A stretch of 64,000 nucleotides of DNA from Pantoea sp. (GCF_028283705.1 NZ_JAPWKD010000002.1:272714-336713); one strand, 5' to 3'; shown: positions 27,558 through 38,394, numbered from the stretch's first letter. Program-made: numbers and translations. Notes: generated from the sequence alone by a model not told the origin.

Positions 27558-29261
27558 ATGACCCTCTCTGATTCGAACCTGCTGGGTGAGCTGCGCCGCC
27601 TGGTCGGCTCTGCACAACTGCTGACCGACGCCGAACAAACGGCGCGCTACCGCAAAGGCTTTCGCTCTGGCGAGGGTGAAGCGCTGGCGGTGGTGTTCCC
27701 TGGTACACTGCTGGAGTTATGGCGGGTATTGCAGGCGCTGGTGGCGGCCGATGCCGTCATTCTGATGCAGGCCGCCAATACCGGGCTGACGGAAGGTTCG
27801 ACGCCAAACGGTAACGATTATGAGCGTCCGGTGGTGATCATCAGCACGCTACGCCTGGACAAGCTGCAATTGATTGAAAGCGGCAAACAGATCCTGGCGT
27901 TCCCCGGCAGTACCCTGTATCAGCTGGAGAAAGCGCTTAAACCGCTGGGACGTGAGCCTCACTCGGTCATTGGTTCCTCCTGCATTGGCGCGTCGGTGAT
28001 GGGAGGGATCTGCAACAATTCCGGTGGCTCCCTGATTAAACGCGGTCCGGCTTACAGCGAGATGGCGCTGTATGCGCAGATTGATGCCGAAGGAAAGCTG
28101 CATCTGGTGAATCATCTGGGTATCGAACTCGGTCATTCGCCGGAAGAGATGCTGGGACGCCTGGATGACGATCGCTGGCAGCAAAGTGATGTTATCTGGG
28201 ACGATCGCCACGCATCGGATCATGAATATGCCGATCGCGTACGCGATATCCACGCCGATACCCCGGCACGTTTCAATGCCGATGCACGTCGCCTGTTTGA
28301 AGCCTCTGGCTGTGCCGGCAAGCTGGCGGTGTTTGCCGTGCGTCTCGATACCTTCACCAGCGAACCGAAACAGCAGGTGTTCTATATCGGCAGTAACGAT
28401 CCCGCTGAACTGGGGGAAATTCGCCGTCATATCCTCGAGAATTTCCACAACTTACCGGTGGCCGGGGAATATATGCATCGCGATATTTTTGATATCGCCG
28501 AAGTGTATGGCAAAGATACCTTCCTGATGATCGACCGGCTTGGTACCGACAAGATGCCGCTGTTTTTCACCCTCAAGGGACGCCTTGATGCCTGGCTGGC
28601 GAAGCGTAACTGGATCAAGCCGCACTTTACCGATCGCCTGTTGCAGCGCCTGAGTACCCTCTTCCCAGCCCATCTGCCGAAACGTCTGAAACAGTATCGC
28701 GACAGGTATGAACATCATCTGATGCTGAAAATGTCCGGCGATGGCGTGGCCGAGGCGCAGGAATATCTGCACGACTTTTTCCGTGAAGGTGGCGGGGAGT
28801 TTTTTGCCTGCGATGCCAAAGAAGGCGCGCATGCGTTTCTGCATCGTTTTGCCGCCGCCGGTGCCGCCGTGCGGTATCACGCGGTCCATGCGGAGGAAGT
28901 GGAAGATATTCTGGCGCTGGATATTGCGCTGCGCCGTAATGACCACGACTGGTTTGAGCGTCTGCCACCGGAATTCGATAACGATCTGAGCCATCGTCTC
29001 TACTACGGTCACTTTTTCTGTCACGTATTCCACCAGGATTACATCGTGAAGAAAGGCGTGGATGCCCATGCGCTGAAGGAGAAAATGCTGGCGATTCTCA
29101 ACCAGCGTGGCGCGGAATACCCGGCGGAGCATAACGTCGGGCATTTGTATGCCGCGAAGCCGCAGCTCCAGGCGTTCTATCGCCGCCTGGACCCCACCAA
29201 CAGTTTTAATCCGGGGATTGGCAAAACCAGTAAGCAGAAAGGCTGGGCAGTGAAGGTGTAG
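27558..29261 (+). CDS. dld: Quinone-dependent D-lactate dehydrogenase Dld
   Basis: Dld is a peripheral membrane FAD enzyme that oxidises D-lactate to pyruvate and feeds electrons to the quinone pool. The ATG chosen gives MTLSDSNLLGEL and is preceded by AAGGA; it makes a 567-residue protein against 571 in E. coli. The FAD-binding PCMH region (about residues 35-220) includes SSCIGASVMGGICNNSGG. The membrane-binding Dld domain follows. In-frame codons further upstream are not conserved. Confidence 0.95.
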   Translation: MTLSDSNLLGELRRLVGSAQLLTDAEQTARYRKGFRSGEGEALAVVFPGTLLELWRVLQALVAADAVILMQAANTGLTEGSTPNGNDYERPVVIISTLRLDKLQLIESGKQILAFPGSTLYQLEKALKPLGREPHSVIGSSCIGASVMGGICNNSGGSLIKRGPAYSEMALYAQIDAEGKLHLVNHLGIELGHSPEEMLGRLDDDRWQQSDVIWDDRHASDHEYADRVRDIHADTPARFNADARRLFEASGCAGKLAVFAVRLDTFTSEPKQQVFYIGSNDPAELGEIRRHILENFHNLPVAGEYMHRDIFDIAEVYGKDTFLMIDRLGTDKMPLFFTLKGRLDAWLAKRNWIKPHFTDRLLQRLSTLFPAHLPKRLKQYRDRYEHHLMLKMSGDGVAEAQEYLHDFFREGGGEFFACDAKEGAHAFLHRFAAAGAAVRYHAVHAEEVEDILALDIALRRNDHDWFERLPPEFDNDLSHRLYYGHFFCHVFHQDYIVKKGVDAHALKEKMLAILNQRGAEYPAEHNVGHLYAAKPQLQAFYRRLDPTNSFNPGIGKTSKQKGWAVKV

Positions 29262-29271
29262 AGAGACAAGC

Positions 29272-29325
29272 GGTGGCCATAAATGGCCACCCTACGGGAT
29301 TGTAAGGTCGGGATTCATCCCGACC
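29272..29325. repeat. Pair of dispersed palindromes after dld
   Basis: GGTGGCCAT/ATGGCCACC (29272-29291) is followed by CCTACGGG, then by GGTCGGGAT/ATCCCGACC (29306-29325). The stems differ but the layout is the same: a 9-bp stem, a tiny A/T-rich centre and a CCTAC flank. They lie between two convergent genes. Confidence 0.75.
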
Positions 29326-29329
29326 AGGG

Positions 29330-31768
29330 TTAAGACAACGGTTCGCTATCACCTGCGGCGGCCTGCTGCGCGCGGCGTTCGATGATCATCGTCTGCGGCG
29401 TTGACAGCACAATGCCCTCTTTGCGCAGACGCGTGAGAATATCGAACAGCAAATCACTTTTGGCACCGGAGATCTGACGCTGGCTGGCAACGTTACCGGT
29501 TACGCTCAGCACGATTCCATTAGGTGACAGCTCCTTAAACGACACCGACGGCGCGGGCGATTCCAGGATGCGCTCATTCTCCTCATAGACTTCCAGCAGC
29601 AGTTCCCGTACCCGCACCGGATCAATATCCAGCGGGAAGGTCAGCGGAATGGTGACCACGCCCTGCGCGTTACCCATGGTAGCGTTGCGCACGTTTTGTG
29701 AGATGAATTGCGAGTTTGGCACAATCACCGTCGACTTATCGCTGAGCTGGATCTCAGTGGCGCGCACATTGATGCGGCGGATATCCCCTTCAATGCCGCT
29801 GATGGTCACCAGATCGCCCACTTTAACCGGACGCTCGGTCAGCAGAATCAGGCCGGAGATAAAGTTTTTCACTATCTCCTGCAAGCCAAAACCGATACCT
29901 ACCGACAAGGCGCTGACGATCCACGCCAGTTTGTTCCATTGCAGGCCCATAATCGACAGCGTCAGCAGGATAATCAGTACATAACCGACATTGCTGAACA
30001 GCGTCACCAGCGACACGCGCATGCCGGCGTCCATGGTGGTCTTCGGCAGGAACTCTTTATCCAGCCAACGGCGCACCGCGCGCAGCACGTAAATGCCCAC
30101 CACCAGACACAGAATGGCGTTGACCAGATGAGCAGGAACAATGTTCAGCGACTCCAGCCCTTTACCACCCCAGAACTCAATGACTTTCTGGATCAGTTCA
30201 ATCGGTGTCGACGAAGCAAAGGTACCGTTAAGCAACGCCAGGGCGACAATGCCAATCAGCGCAGTTTTACCCAGCGCACCGAGCAACGTGGCCGCCTGTT
30301 GCAGGTGACGCTCATCAATATTGAGTGAACTCTGAATACGTTTGCCACTGCTGTTTTGCGTCGAAAACAGCGTGTCACAACCGTCGGTGATCAGCTGGCT
30401 GAGGAAATAGAACGAACCAAACAGAATTCCACACCAGATCAATTCATAGCTGAGGAAACGCGCCAGTGCGACATAGCCAATAACCAGGAATACCAGGATG
30501 GCGAGCGCCGTCAGCGTCAGCCCCATCTGAATCAGGCCTACCAGGGTGGAACGTGCTTCCGGCGGGTTACCCGCCTGCACCATACGGCGACGCACCCGGT
30601 TGGTACGCATGCTGATCGCCAGTCCGGTACCACCAATCAGCAGCGCCGTCAGGCCGTTAGCAAAGATGGTGGTATTGAGGCTGGTGCCCACGCTGTAGTT
30701 GAATGACTCAACCGTCTGGAAAATAAACACCAGCGCTGCGGTGATCGGCGGGAAGGGTTTCAGCGCCTGCGCCACTTCATTCGAGATGCTGGGTAAACGC
30801 CAGCTGGGACGACGCGTTGACAGGAAAGCCCGTCCTAAGCCAGCAATCAGGCCGCAGTAAACGCTGAGCTGTACCAGGCGCAAGATAAAATCCTGCACAT
30901 CAGCCGACACTTCATCACGGCGGGCAAACGCCAGCGCAAAGAAGTTGAAGGTCAACACCACTGCCGCCAGGGTAGTCAGCGCAATGGCGGTGGCGAGGAA
31001 GCTCCGACGCAGACGCCCTTCCGGCATTTTGTGGATACTCACCCACGCGAGAAACTCTTCACCGTAACGACGACCGAGGGTCATGACCAGCATCGCGGCG
31101 ATCAGCCAGCTAATGGTGCCGAAGCGCCAGCCTGGTTCCCATGACAGCGCAGCGGTATCCTGCAATTCACTCAGGAAGTCGCTGATTTTCTCGCCATCGA
31201 GATCCTGAGTGCTGACCAGCGGTGACCAGAAACGCGGGCCGAAAATACTGCCGGAATTCAGCGCCAGCTGACTTTTCAACTGGTCACGGCGCAGGTTAAC
31301 GATTTGCGACGACAACACCAGCGCACCGTTTTTGATGCCTTCCGCCTGCTTGATTTGATCGTCCAGCTTACTTTTCTGACTCTCAAGCGTGCTGCGCTTA
31401 CGCGTCACTTCCGGCGTTTCTTTCACACCACTATCGGGCTTCGGTGCCGGACCAAGTACCGCCAGCTGGGCATCCAATTGCTGACGCTGAGGAATCAACG
31501 CCTGTCCGAGCGTATCGGCATTGCCGGAGAGTTCCAGCGCCATCTCGTTGAGTTGGTTGAGCTGGTTTTCATTGGTATTTCCCGACACCTGACCTTTTAT
31601 CTTGTCGAGAATTTTCTGCATTTTAGGCAGCTCGACCGAGGCGTTAACCTTCGGCGTCGTATCCTCTTGCGCAGGCGCGGCAGCACTGTCATCAGCCAGT
31701 GCCATCGCCGGTACGGCCAGGGCCATTAACAGCAGGAAAGGAGCAAACAGAGATCGAAACGTAAACAT
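29330..31768 (-). CDS. MscS-family mechanosensitive channel with DUF3772 domain
   Basis: The 812-residue membrane protein begins with a signal peptide (MFTFRSLFAPFLLL to AMALA, about residues 1-24). A periplasmic coiled-coil-rich DUF3772-type region follows to about 230, then many membrane helices. The MscS pore and beta domain (ALSVGIGFGLQEIVKNFISG near residue 610, then VGDLVTISGIEG) are near the C-terminus. It is of the large MscK/MscM/YbiO-like class that releases solutes on osmotic downshock. E. coli has no such gene between dld and pbpG. The start was chosen for the signal peptide. Confidence 0.88.
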   Translation of the reverse strand: MFTFRSLFAPFLLLMALAVPAMALADDSAAAPAQEDTTPKVNASVELPKMQKILDKIKGQVSGNTNENQLNQLNEMALELSGNADTLGQALIPQRQQLDAQLAVLGPAPKPDSGVKETPEVTRKRSTLESQKSKLDDQIKQAEGIKNGALVLSSQIVNLRRDQLKSQLALNSGSIFGPRFWSPLVSTQDLDGEKISDFLSELQDTAALSWEPGWRFGTISWLIAAMLVMTLGRRYGEEFLAWVSIHKMPEGRLRRSFLATAIALTTLAAVVLTFNFFALAFARRDEVSADVQDFILRLVQLSVYCGLIAGLGRAFLSTRRPSWRLPSISNEVAQALKPFPPITAALVFIFQTVESFNYSVGTSLNTTIFANGLTALLIGGTGLAISMRTNRVRRRMVQAGNPPEARSTLVGLIQMGLTLTALAILVFLVIGYVALARFLSYELIWCGILFGSFYFLSQLITDGCDTLFSTQNSSGKRIQSSLNIDERHLQQAATLLGALGKTALIGIVALALLNGTFASSTPIELIQKVIEFWGGKGLESLNIVPAHLVNAILCLVVGIYVLRAVRRWLDKEFLPKTTMDAGMRVSLVTLFSNVGYVLIILLTLSIMGLQWNKLAWIVSALSVGIGFGLQEIVKNFISGLILLTERPVKVGDLVTISGIEGDIRRINVRATEIQLSDKSTVIVPNSQFISQNVRNATMGNAQGVVTIPLTFPLDIDPVRVRELLLEVYEENERILESPAPSVSFKELSPNGIVLSVTGNVASQRQISGAKSDLLFDILTRLRKEGIVLSTPQTMIIERRAQQAAAGDSEPLS

Positions 31769-31941
31769 AAGAGTGAGATTCCAGCGCAATAACAGTCTGC
31801 AGACGCATCTGATTGTGAGTCTGTGGCGGCTAGTGTAGGCCTTTGGCAATCGTGAAACTATAGGAATGAATGCGTAAAACATGGGTCATAACGATAAGAT
31901 TTTTTGCAGATGCCACCCGGTCGGATGGCATCTGCGACAGA

Positions 31942-32892
31942 TTATTCGACGTTCTGTCCCTGAGCGCCGTTGCTCGCGGTTTGGGAGGCTTTCTGTTTTT
32001 TATACGCCAGCGCCGCCGCCGGTACTGGTGCGGCTTTGCCGGTTTCCAGCCAGTCGCGCAGACGATTGGCATCCGCGAAGTGGGTGTATTTGCCAAAGGC
32101 ATCCAGCACCACCAGCGCAACCGGGCGATTGTTAATAAAGGTGCGCATCACCAGGCAGTGGCCCGCTTCGTCGGTATAACCGGTTTTGGTGAGCTGAATA
32201 CGCCAGTCATTTTTGTACACCAGGTGGTTGGTGTTACGGAACGGCAGCGCATAGTTCGGATGTTTAAACACCGCGGTATCTTCTTTGGTGGTACTCAGTT
32301 CACCAATCAACGGATACTGACGCGTGGCTTTTACCAGCTTGATCAAATCTTCCGCGCTGGAAACGTTTTGAATCGAGAGCCCTGTCGGTTCCACATAGCG
32401 GGTATGGGTCATGCCAAGGGAGCGTGCTTTGGCATTCATCGCGCGGATAAAGGCATCGTAGCCACCCGGATAGTGGTGCGCCAGGCTGGCAGCAGCACGG
32501 TTTTCCGATGACATCAGCGCCAGCAACAGCATGTTACGACGGCTGATTTCGCTGTTCAGCTTGACGCGGGAAAACACGCCGCGCATCTCCGGGGTATGGC
32601 TGATATCAACCGACAGCATTTCATCCAGCGGTTGTTTGGCATCCAGCACCACCATCGCCGTCATCAGCTTGGTGAGTGAGGCGATCGGACGGACGCGATC
32701 GGGATGGCTGGAATACAGCACTTTGCCGCTATCCAGATCGACAATCATCGCACTGCCAGAGGCAATTTGCGGTTGTGCGACAGGTGCCAGATTTGACAGC
32801 GCAGCAGGCGCGGCCAGAACAGGTGTAGTCACTGCCGGTGCGCCGATCATCAGCGCCAGCGACAGTAAAGGAATACGCATTTTTACAGACAT
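31942..32892 (-). CDS. pbpG: D-alanyl-D-alanine endopeptidase PBP7
   Basis: PBP7 cleaves DD-cross-links in peptidoglycan. The 316-residue protein has a signal peptide (to about residue 30) and the three serine-enzyme motifs: SLTK, SSEN and KTG. It follows E. coli PbpG closely, including NTNHLVY and the AYKKQKA tail. Two in-frame ATGs ([10 protein letters not shown] or MRIPLL, 4 codons apart) are both plausible. It lies in the conserved pbpG-yohC-yohD-yohF run. Confidence 0.94.
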   Translation of the reverse strand: MSVKMRIPLLSLALMIGAPAVTTPVLAAPAALSNLAPVAQPQIASGSAMIVDLDSGKVLYSSHPDRVRPIASLTKLMTAMVVLDAKQPLDEMLSVDISHTPEMRGVFSRVKLNSEISRRNMLLLALMSSENRAAASLAHHYPGGYDAFIRAMNAKARSLGMTHTRYVEPTGLSIQNVSSAEDLIKLVKATRQYPLIGELSTTKEDTAVFKHPNYALPFRNTNHLVYKNDWRIQLTKTGYTDEAGHCLVMRTFINNRPVALVVLDAFGKYTHFADANRLRDWLETGKAAPVPAAALAYKKQKASQTASNGAQGQNVE

Positions 32893-33051
32893 CGTGTCAA
32901 AAAAATCCGGTGAGGAGTTTTGTGCTGTGCTATCGCACAGGCCGCGCGCATCAGGCCAGATGGAATGCGGGCTGGCGACAGCATAATACGTGGTTCTCTG
33001 CGAAATTTCCTGGAGAGATTGTTTCCGGGCGTTAAAAATCAGGATGGGATC

Positions 33052-33075
33052 AAAAAGGGCGGCACAAGGCCGCCC
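33052..33075 (-). terminator. Rho-independent terminator of yohC
   Basis: On the minus strand the stem GGGCGGC / GCCGCCC with a 5-nt loop is followed by five U residues, 12 bp after the yohC stop. Confidence 0.8.
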
Positions 33076-33086
33076 AGGTATGCAAG

Positions 33087-33674
33087 TCAGAACAACTTCG
33101 GTCCGTAGCCCCACAGAATCACGGTTAACGCCAGCAGCACTTCAAACACCAGCACCCCAATCGCCAGCGTCGAGCCGGAGAAACGCAGGCTCTCTTCTTT
33201 ATCGATATTGAGGAATACCGGGATACCGACGAATAACAGATAGCCGGTGTACACCAGCGCCAGCGTCCCTACCAGCAGGCAGAGCCAGACCAGCGGATAA
33301 AGCGCCACCAGGCCGCTCATAAACAGCGGTGTCGCTACATAGCCCGCAAACACGGTACAACGCTGGATGCTGGGGCGTTGCGGATAATTACGCGCCATCC
33401 AGTGGATAACACGTCCCATTACCGCCACCCCACCGAGGATGACGAGATAAAACAGAATGCCGAGACCAATACCGGTCAGCATGTTGAGTTGTACAAATTG
33501 CCCCTCGCCCAGATTCCAGCCCAACTGTGTGGTGCCGATAAAGGCGCAGATCACCGGGATCGCCGCCATTAGCAGAACATGGTGGGTGTAATGGTGCGAG
33601 ACGCTCTCGTTTTCCTGCTTGATGTCGCGCATTTCCTGATTAGGATGCGCGATAAGTCCCCAGACATGATTCAT
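33087..33674 (-). CDS. yohC: Inner-membrane protein YohC (Yip1 family)
   Basis: The 195-residue protein has five hydrophobic segments and follows E. coli YohC almost throughout ([38 protein letters not shown]). The start MNHVWG corresponds to E. coli MSHVWG; codons further upstream are not conserved. The function is unknown. Confidence 0.94.
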   Translation of the reverse strand: MNHVWGLIAHPNQEMRDIKQENESVSHHYTHHVLLMAAIPVICAFIGTTQLGWNLGEGQFVQLNMLTGIGLGILFYLVILGGVAVMGRVIHWMARNYPQRPSIQRCTVFAGYVATPLFMSGLVALYPLVWLCLLVGTLALVYTGYLLFVGIPVFLNIDKEESLRFSGSTLAIGVLVFEVLLALTVILWGYGPKLF

Positions 33675-33840
33675 AAAATCACTCCTCTGATGCGACGGGC
33701 TGCCCCCAACGCTCAGGCTGACCAGCGCAGGCAGCTTCACTTCAAGTATAATCGGCGCTGTCGTTTTTGCGGCAAGCGGCACAAAAAATCACCTGCGGGT
33801 GTAGACTGTTACAAGGGTTGATAACAACAGGGAGGACGAT

Positions 33841-34416
33841 TTGCATCTTGATATCAACGGATTAATTAGCCAGTACGGCTACCTGGCGCTGCTGATTGGC
33901 TGTATCGCCGAAGGGGAAACCTTTACCCTGCTGGGGGGGGTGGCAGCTCATGAAGGCTTGTTGCACTTCGGCGGCGTGGTATTGGCCGCGATGGGGGGCG
34001 GCATTATCGGTGACCAGCTGCTGTTCTGGCTCGGCCGTCGTTTTGGCACCCGTATCCTGCGCCGTTTTAAAAAGCATCAGGACACCATCCACAAAGCCAG
34101 CCACCTGATTCAGCGTCACCCCAGCCTGTTTGTGATTGGCGTGCGTTTTATGTACGGTTTCCGCATTGTCGGGCCGATTATCATCGGCACCAGCCGTCTG
34201 AAACCCCTGCGCTTTCTGGTGCTGAATGTGATTGGGGCCGCGCTCTGGGCGCTGATCTTTGTCACCCTTGGCTATTTTGCCGGGGAGATCATCACCCCGT
34301 GGCTACATAAACTCGATCAGCATTTCAAACATCTGTTGTGGCTGGTGGCGGCGGTGGGATTTGCCATCCTGTTGCGCTACGTCATCCGTCGCTGGAACCG
34401 CCGCCGTGTCGATTAA
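33841..34416 (+). CDS. yohD: DedA-family membrane protein YohD
   Basis: DedA proteins are inner-membrane proteins linked to lipid flipping and envelope homeostasis. The 191-residue protein has the family block AEGETFTLLGG near residue 20, RRFGTRILRRF near 65 and RFMYGFRIVGP near 103. The start is TTG, with GGAGG 5 nt upstream. It is divergent from yohC and overlaps yohF tail to tail by 4 bp. Confidence 0.93.
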   Translation: MHLDINGLISQYGYLALLIGCIAEGETFTLLGGVAAHEGLLHFGGVVLAAMGGGIIGDQLLFWLGRRFGTRILRRFKKHQDTIHKASHLIQRHPSLFVIGVRFMYGFRIVGPIIIGTSRLKPLRFLVLNVIGAALWALIFVTLGYFAGEIITPWLHKLDQHFKHLLWLVAAVGFAILLRYVIRRWNRRRVD

Positions 34417-35192
34417 TTGTGATACCCCTTAAACTGCGGATTCGCCAGCATAAAGCCACCATCGACAATAAACGATTGTCCGGTAGTGTAGGTGGCCCAT
34501 TCCGAGCACAGCCAGGCCACTAAACTCGCCACTTCGCGCGTGTCTCCCGGTCGCCCGATGGGGATTTCTGGCATGCGCGTACTGCGCGCCTCCTCGTTCC
34601 GCAGGTGATTCATCGGTGTCGCTATCGCGCCCGGTGCCACCGCGTTGACCAGGATATGGTGCGGTAGCAGGCTGAGGGCCATCGATTTGGTCAGGCCGCC
34701 AAGGGCATGTTTTGCTGCGGTGTAGGCCGCCGCATCGGGCAATGGCGTGTGTTCATGCACCGAGGTGATGTTGATGATGCGCCCCCCATTACCCTGATCC
34801 ACCATATAGCGGGCGGCAATCTGACCACAGACAAACGCCCCGTCGACGTCGACACTGAAAACCTTGCGCCAGTCTTCAAAGGTGACATCGAGAAAATCCG
34901 CTTTGGTCATCACCCCAGCGTTGTTAACCAGCACATCAATCCGTCCGAGCGATGCAATCAGCTGCACCAGCTGCTGCCCACCGGCCTGGGGATCGGAAAG
35001 ATCCAGCTGCCGTACCTGTGCCTGCTGACCACGGCTTTCAACCTGCCGCGCGGTCTCATGCGCCCCCTCTTCGTCCGAACGCCAGGTGATACCGAGGGTA
35101 TAGCCCGCCTCGGCCAGCATGAGTGCACAGCTGCGCCCAATGCCTGAATCGGAAGCGGTCACCACCGCCACTTTCTGTTTTACCAGCGCCAT
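34413..35192 (-). CDS. yohF: Short-chain dehydrogenase YohF
   Basis: The 259-residue SDR oxidoreductase has the cofactor motif TASDSGIG near residue 12, NNAG near 90, and the catalytic Ser with YTAAK near 150-160. The ending TTGQSFIVDGGFMLANPQF is as in E. coli YohF. Two adjacent ATGs exist; the second is 6 nt from AGGAG and was chosen. The substrate is unknown. Confidence 0.93.
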   Translation of the reverse strand: MALVKQKVAVVTASDSGIGRSCALMLAEAGYTLGITWRSDEEGAHETARQVESRGQQAQVRQLDLSDPQAGGQQLVQLIASLGRIDVLVNNAGVMTKADFLDVTFEDWRKVFSVDVDGAFVCGQIAARYMVDQGNGGRIINITSVHEHTPLPDAAAYTAAKHALGGLTKSMALSLLPHHILVNAVAPGAIATPMNHLRNEEARSTRMPEIPIGRPGDTREVASLVAWLCSEWATYTTGQSFIVDGGFMLANPQFKGYHN

Positions 35193-35310
35193 CATGTTCT
35201 CCTTTTTGTCGGGTGTCTCCTCAGTATAGAAGTTATCCTTCTGTGCCTCGCCGCAGCCATAAATACCGCTTCGGCTATAGTTAACAACGGAATAGCGTAA
35301 AGGAGGCAGG

Positions 35311-37125
35311 ATGAGCGAGATCAAACGCAAAATTGATGACCACGGCGTAATTGGCGATTTACGTACCTGTGCTCTGGTCGCCAGCGATGGCACCATCGAC
35401 TATCTGTGCTGGCCGGAACTCGATAGCCCGTCCGTGTTTAGCGCCCTGCTCGACAGCGACGAAGCGGGTCTGTTTTCGCTGGCACCGCAGTGGAAAAATG
35501 CGCGCCAGCAGCAACTCTATCTGCCTGATACCAATATCCTGCAAACCCGTTGGCTCGGCGATGAGGGCGTGGCGGAGATCACCGATTACATGCCGATCTG
35601 CGACGACAGCAGCAAGCTGCCGCGCGTGGTACGCCGGGTGAAAATGGTACGCGGTTCCGCGCGTTTCAAATTGCTGTGCTCACCACGCCACGATTACGCC
35701 CGTGCAGAAATCCGGACCGAAGTACGCCCCGGTGGTATCGCCTTCCATGCCGAAGGCCAGCCTTCGCTGCGTCTGAGCGCCAGCGTAGTGATGACGCGGG
35801 AAACCCACGCGGCCACCGCCGATTTCACCTTACAGGCGGGCGAGCACGCCGAATTTGTGTTTGGCAGCGATGAAGATCCGCATCTGGACAAGATTGCCAC
35901 CGAGCACTGCTTCCGTGACACCCTGCACTACTGGCGGCGCTGGAGCCGCCACAGCTCCTATCGCGGACGCTGGCAGGAGATGGTGACGCGTTCCGCGCTG
36001 GCGCTGAAAATGCTGACCTCCCACCAGCATGGTTCAATTGCCGCTGCCGCCACCTTTGGCCTGCCGGAAGAACTGGGCGGTGAGCGCAACTGGGATTATC
36101 GCGCCTCCTGGATCCGTGATGCGTCATTCAGCATGTATGCCCTGATGCGCCTCGGTTACGTCGAAGAAGCGAAACACTTTACCCACTGGGTAGGCCGCTG
36201 TGTTGAACATAGCCATGACGACAGATCGCATTTGCAGGTGATGTATCGCCTGGACAGCAGCACCGAACTGCACGAAACCGAGCTGCTGAATCTCTCCGGC
36301 TATGCCAACTCGCGCCCGGTGCGCATCGGCAACGATGCCTGGCGGCAGACGCAGCTGGACATTTATGGCGAACTGATGGATGCCATCTATCTCGCCAACA
36401 AATATGGCGAGGCGATTTCCCAGCGCGGCTGGCAGCATGTGGTCAACATGATCAATTACGTGTGCGATCACTGGCAGCAACCCGATGCTGGGATCTGGGA
36501 GATGCGCGGCGAGCCGGAGCATTTTCTCCATTCGCGTCTGATGTGCTGGGTGGCGCTGGATCGCGCTTTACGCCTTGGCCTGAAACGTTCACTGCCCATG
36601 CCCTACGAGCGCTGGGATCGGGAACGCAGCGCCATCCGCGCCGATATCTGGCAAAACTTCTGGAACCCGGCGCTGGGCCACTTTACCGCCACGCGTGGAG
36701 GCCGCTTTCTTGATGCGTCGATGCTGCTGATGCCGCTGGTACGTTTTGTCGGTGCCACCGATCCCGACTGGATCGCGACTCTGGATGCCATCAAAGTCCA
36801 GCTGGTGAGCGACGGACTGGTACGGCGCTACAACATCAGCGAAACGCCCGCCGATGCATTGAAGGGTGGCGAAGGTTCTTTTGCCGCTTGTTCGTTCTGG
36901 TATGTGGAGTGTCTGGCGCGCGCGGGACGGGTGCACGAAGCGCATTTCGAGTTTGAAAAGTTGCTGAGCTATGCCAATCCGCTGGGGTTGTATGCCGAGG
37001 AATTCACCCCGCACGGCATGGCGCTGGGCAATATGCCACAGGCGCTGACCCATCTGGCGCTGATCAGCGCGGCGTTCTTTCTCAACCGCAAACTCAGCGG
37101 GGAAGTGACGCTATGGCAGCCCTGA
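35311..37125 (+). CDS. GH15 family glucoamylase/trehalase-like hydrolase
   Basis: The 604-residue cytoplasmic enzyme has an N-terminal beta-sandwich domain (IGDLRTCALVASDGTIDYLCWPE at residues 14-36) and an (alpha/alpha)6 barrel. Candidate catalytic acids are in GIWEMRGEPEHF (Glu near 396) and GLYAEEFTPHG (Glu near 562). Bacterial GH15 enzymes of this type act on maltooligosaccharides, isomaltose or trehalose; which one applies here is open. AAAGGAGG precedes the ATG. It is divergent from yohF and not conserved at this place in E. coli. Confidence 0.88.
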   Translation: MSEIKRKIDDHGVIGDLRTCALVASDGTIDYLCWPELDSPSVFSALLDSDEAGLFSLAPQWKNARQQQLYLPDTNILQTRWLGDEGVAEITDYMPICDDSSKLPRVVRRVKMVRGSARFKLLCSPRHDYARAEIRTEVRPGGIAFHAEGQPSLRLSASVVMTRETHAATADFTLQAGEHAEFVFGSDEDPHLDKIATEHCFRDTLHYWRRWSRHSSYRGRWQEMVTRSALALKMLTSHQHGSIAAAATFGLPEELGGERNWDYRASWIRDASFSMYALMRLGYVEEAKHFTHWVGRCVEHSHDDRSHLQVMYRLDSSTELHETELLNLSGYANSRPVRIGNDAWRQTQLDIYGELMDAIYLANKYGEAISQRGWQHVVNMINYVCDHWQQPDAGIWEMRGEPEHFLHSRLMCWVALDRALRLGLKRSLPMPYERWDRERSAIRADIWQNFWNPALGHFTATRGGRFLDASMLLMPLVRFVGATDPDWIATLDAIKVQLVSDGLVRRYNISETPADALKGGEGSFAACSFWYVECLARAGRVHEAHFEFEKLLSYANPLGLYAEEFTPHGMALGNMPQALTHLALISAAFFLNRKLSGEVTLWQP

Positions 37126-37204
37126 ATGCAGGCCAGCGAAAAATAACACAGAAGGGTTATTACAGCTTTTTACGTAAAGTATCATCAACCTGTTAAAATC
37201 GTGA

Positions 37205-37234
37205 TTCCCATCACCGCTTCTATGCACATATAAT
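37205..37234 (+). promoter_or_regulatory. Candidate sigma-70 promoter of ldtB
   Basis: A perfect -10 hexamer TATAAT is at 37229-37234, about 78 bp before the start codon. The upstream TTCCCA at 37205 gives an 18-bp spacer but matches the -35 consensus poorly. Confidence 0.5.
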
Positions 37235-37311
37235 GCGCAGCGGGTCAATAAGACCAAGATGGGTTCGACACACTGACATGCCTGAAACACGGCTATAACG
37301 ACTTGAAAAAC

Positions 37312-38376
37312 ATGAAAAAGAGCATTCGCGCGTTCGCTTCACTCGCCCTCGTACTGGCGGCGTTCAGCCAGTCGGCCTTTGCGGTGGTTTATCCGCTACC
37401 GCCTGCTAACAGCCGTCTGATCGGCGAAAACATCCAAATCACCGTGCCTCAGGACAGCAGACTTCCGCTGGAAGCCTTTGCGGCGCAATACCAGATGGGC
37501 CTCAGCAACATGCTGGAAGCCAATCCGGGTGTTGACGTCTATCTGCCGAAAGCCGGTACTAACATGGTGATCCCGCAGCAGCTGATTCTGCCTGACGCTC
37601 CGCGCGAAGGTATTGTGATCAACAGTGCTGAAATGCGTCTTTATTACTATCCGAAAGGCACCAAAACCGTGGTAGTGCTGCCAATCGGTATCGGTGAGCT
37701 GGGTAAAGATACCCCGATCAACTGGACCACCAGCGTACAGCGCAAAAAAGCAGGCCCGACCTGGACACCGACCAAAGCGATGCACGCCGAATACGCGTCA
37801 CGTGGTGAAATTATCCCTGAAGTGTTCCCGGCAGGCCCGGATAACCCGATGGGCCTCTACGCGCTGTACATCGGTCGCCTGTATGCCGTCCACGGCACCA
37901 ACGCCAACTTTGGTATCGGCCTGCGCGTCAGCCACGGTTGCGTGCGCCTGCGTGCGGATGACATCAAATGGCTGTTCGACAACGTGCCAGTCGGTACGCG
38001 CGTACAGTTTGTTGACCAGCCGGTGAAAGCCTCCGTCGAGCCAGACGGTTCACGCTACATCGAGGTTCACAACCCGCTGTCAACCACTGAAGAACAGTTC
38101 AACTCGCGCGAAATCGTGCCGATCACCCTGACTGCTGCGGTGACCAAAGTGATTGCCGATGCCAGCACCAATCAGGATGCAGTGAACAACGCGATCCAGG
38201 CCCGTAGCGGCATGCCGACCAAAATTAATGGTCCGGCAGGTGAAGCGCAGCCTGCACCGATCCCGGTACAGGAAACGCCAGACGCGATGCCGAAAGAGGA
38301 GCCGATGACGCCGCAGGGCGCCGTGATCCCGACTCCGGCTGCGGCCAATACCGCCACTGCCAATAATAATTCTTAA
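37312..38376 (+). CDS. ldtB: L,D-transpeptidase LdtB (YbiS)
   Basis: LdtB attaches Braun lipoprotein to peptidoglycan in the periplasm. The protein has a signal peptide (ending AFA near residue 24) and a LysM-like N-terminal segment. The YkuD active site reads IHGT-type [20 protein letters not shown] with catalytic Cys. It matches E. coli YbiS better than ErfK ([19 protein letters not shown]). The ATG gives 354 residues; a TTG three codons earlier is also in frame. It is about 50 residues longer than YbiS because of a Pro/Ala-rich C-terminal tail. Confidence 0.93.
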   Translation: MKKSIRAFASLALVLAAFSQSAFAVVYPLPPANSRLIGENIQITVPQDSRLPLEAFAAQYQMGLSNMLEANPGVDVYLPKAGTNMVIPQQLILPDAPREGIVINSAEMRLYYYPKGTKTVVVLPIGIGELGKDTPINWTTSVQRKKAGPTWTPTKAMHAEYASRGEIIPEVFPAGPDNPMGLYALYIGRLYAVHGTNANFGIGLRVSHGCVRLRADDIKWLFDNVPVGTRVQFVDQPVKASVEPDGSRYIEVHNPLSTTEEQFNSREIVPITLTAAVTKVIADASTNQDAVNNAIQARSGMPTKINGPAGEAQPAPIPVQETPDAMPKEEPMTPQGAVIPTPAAANTATANNNS

Positions 38377-38394
38377 TCCTGACGGATAAGATCA

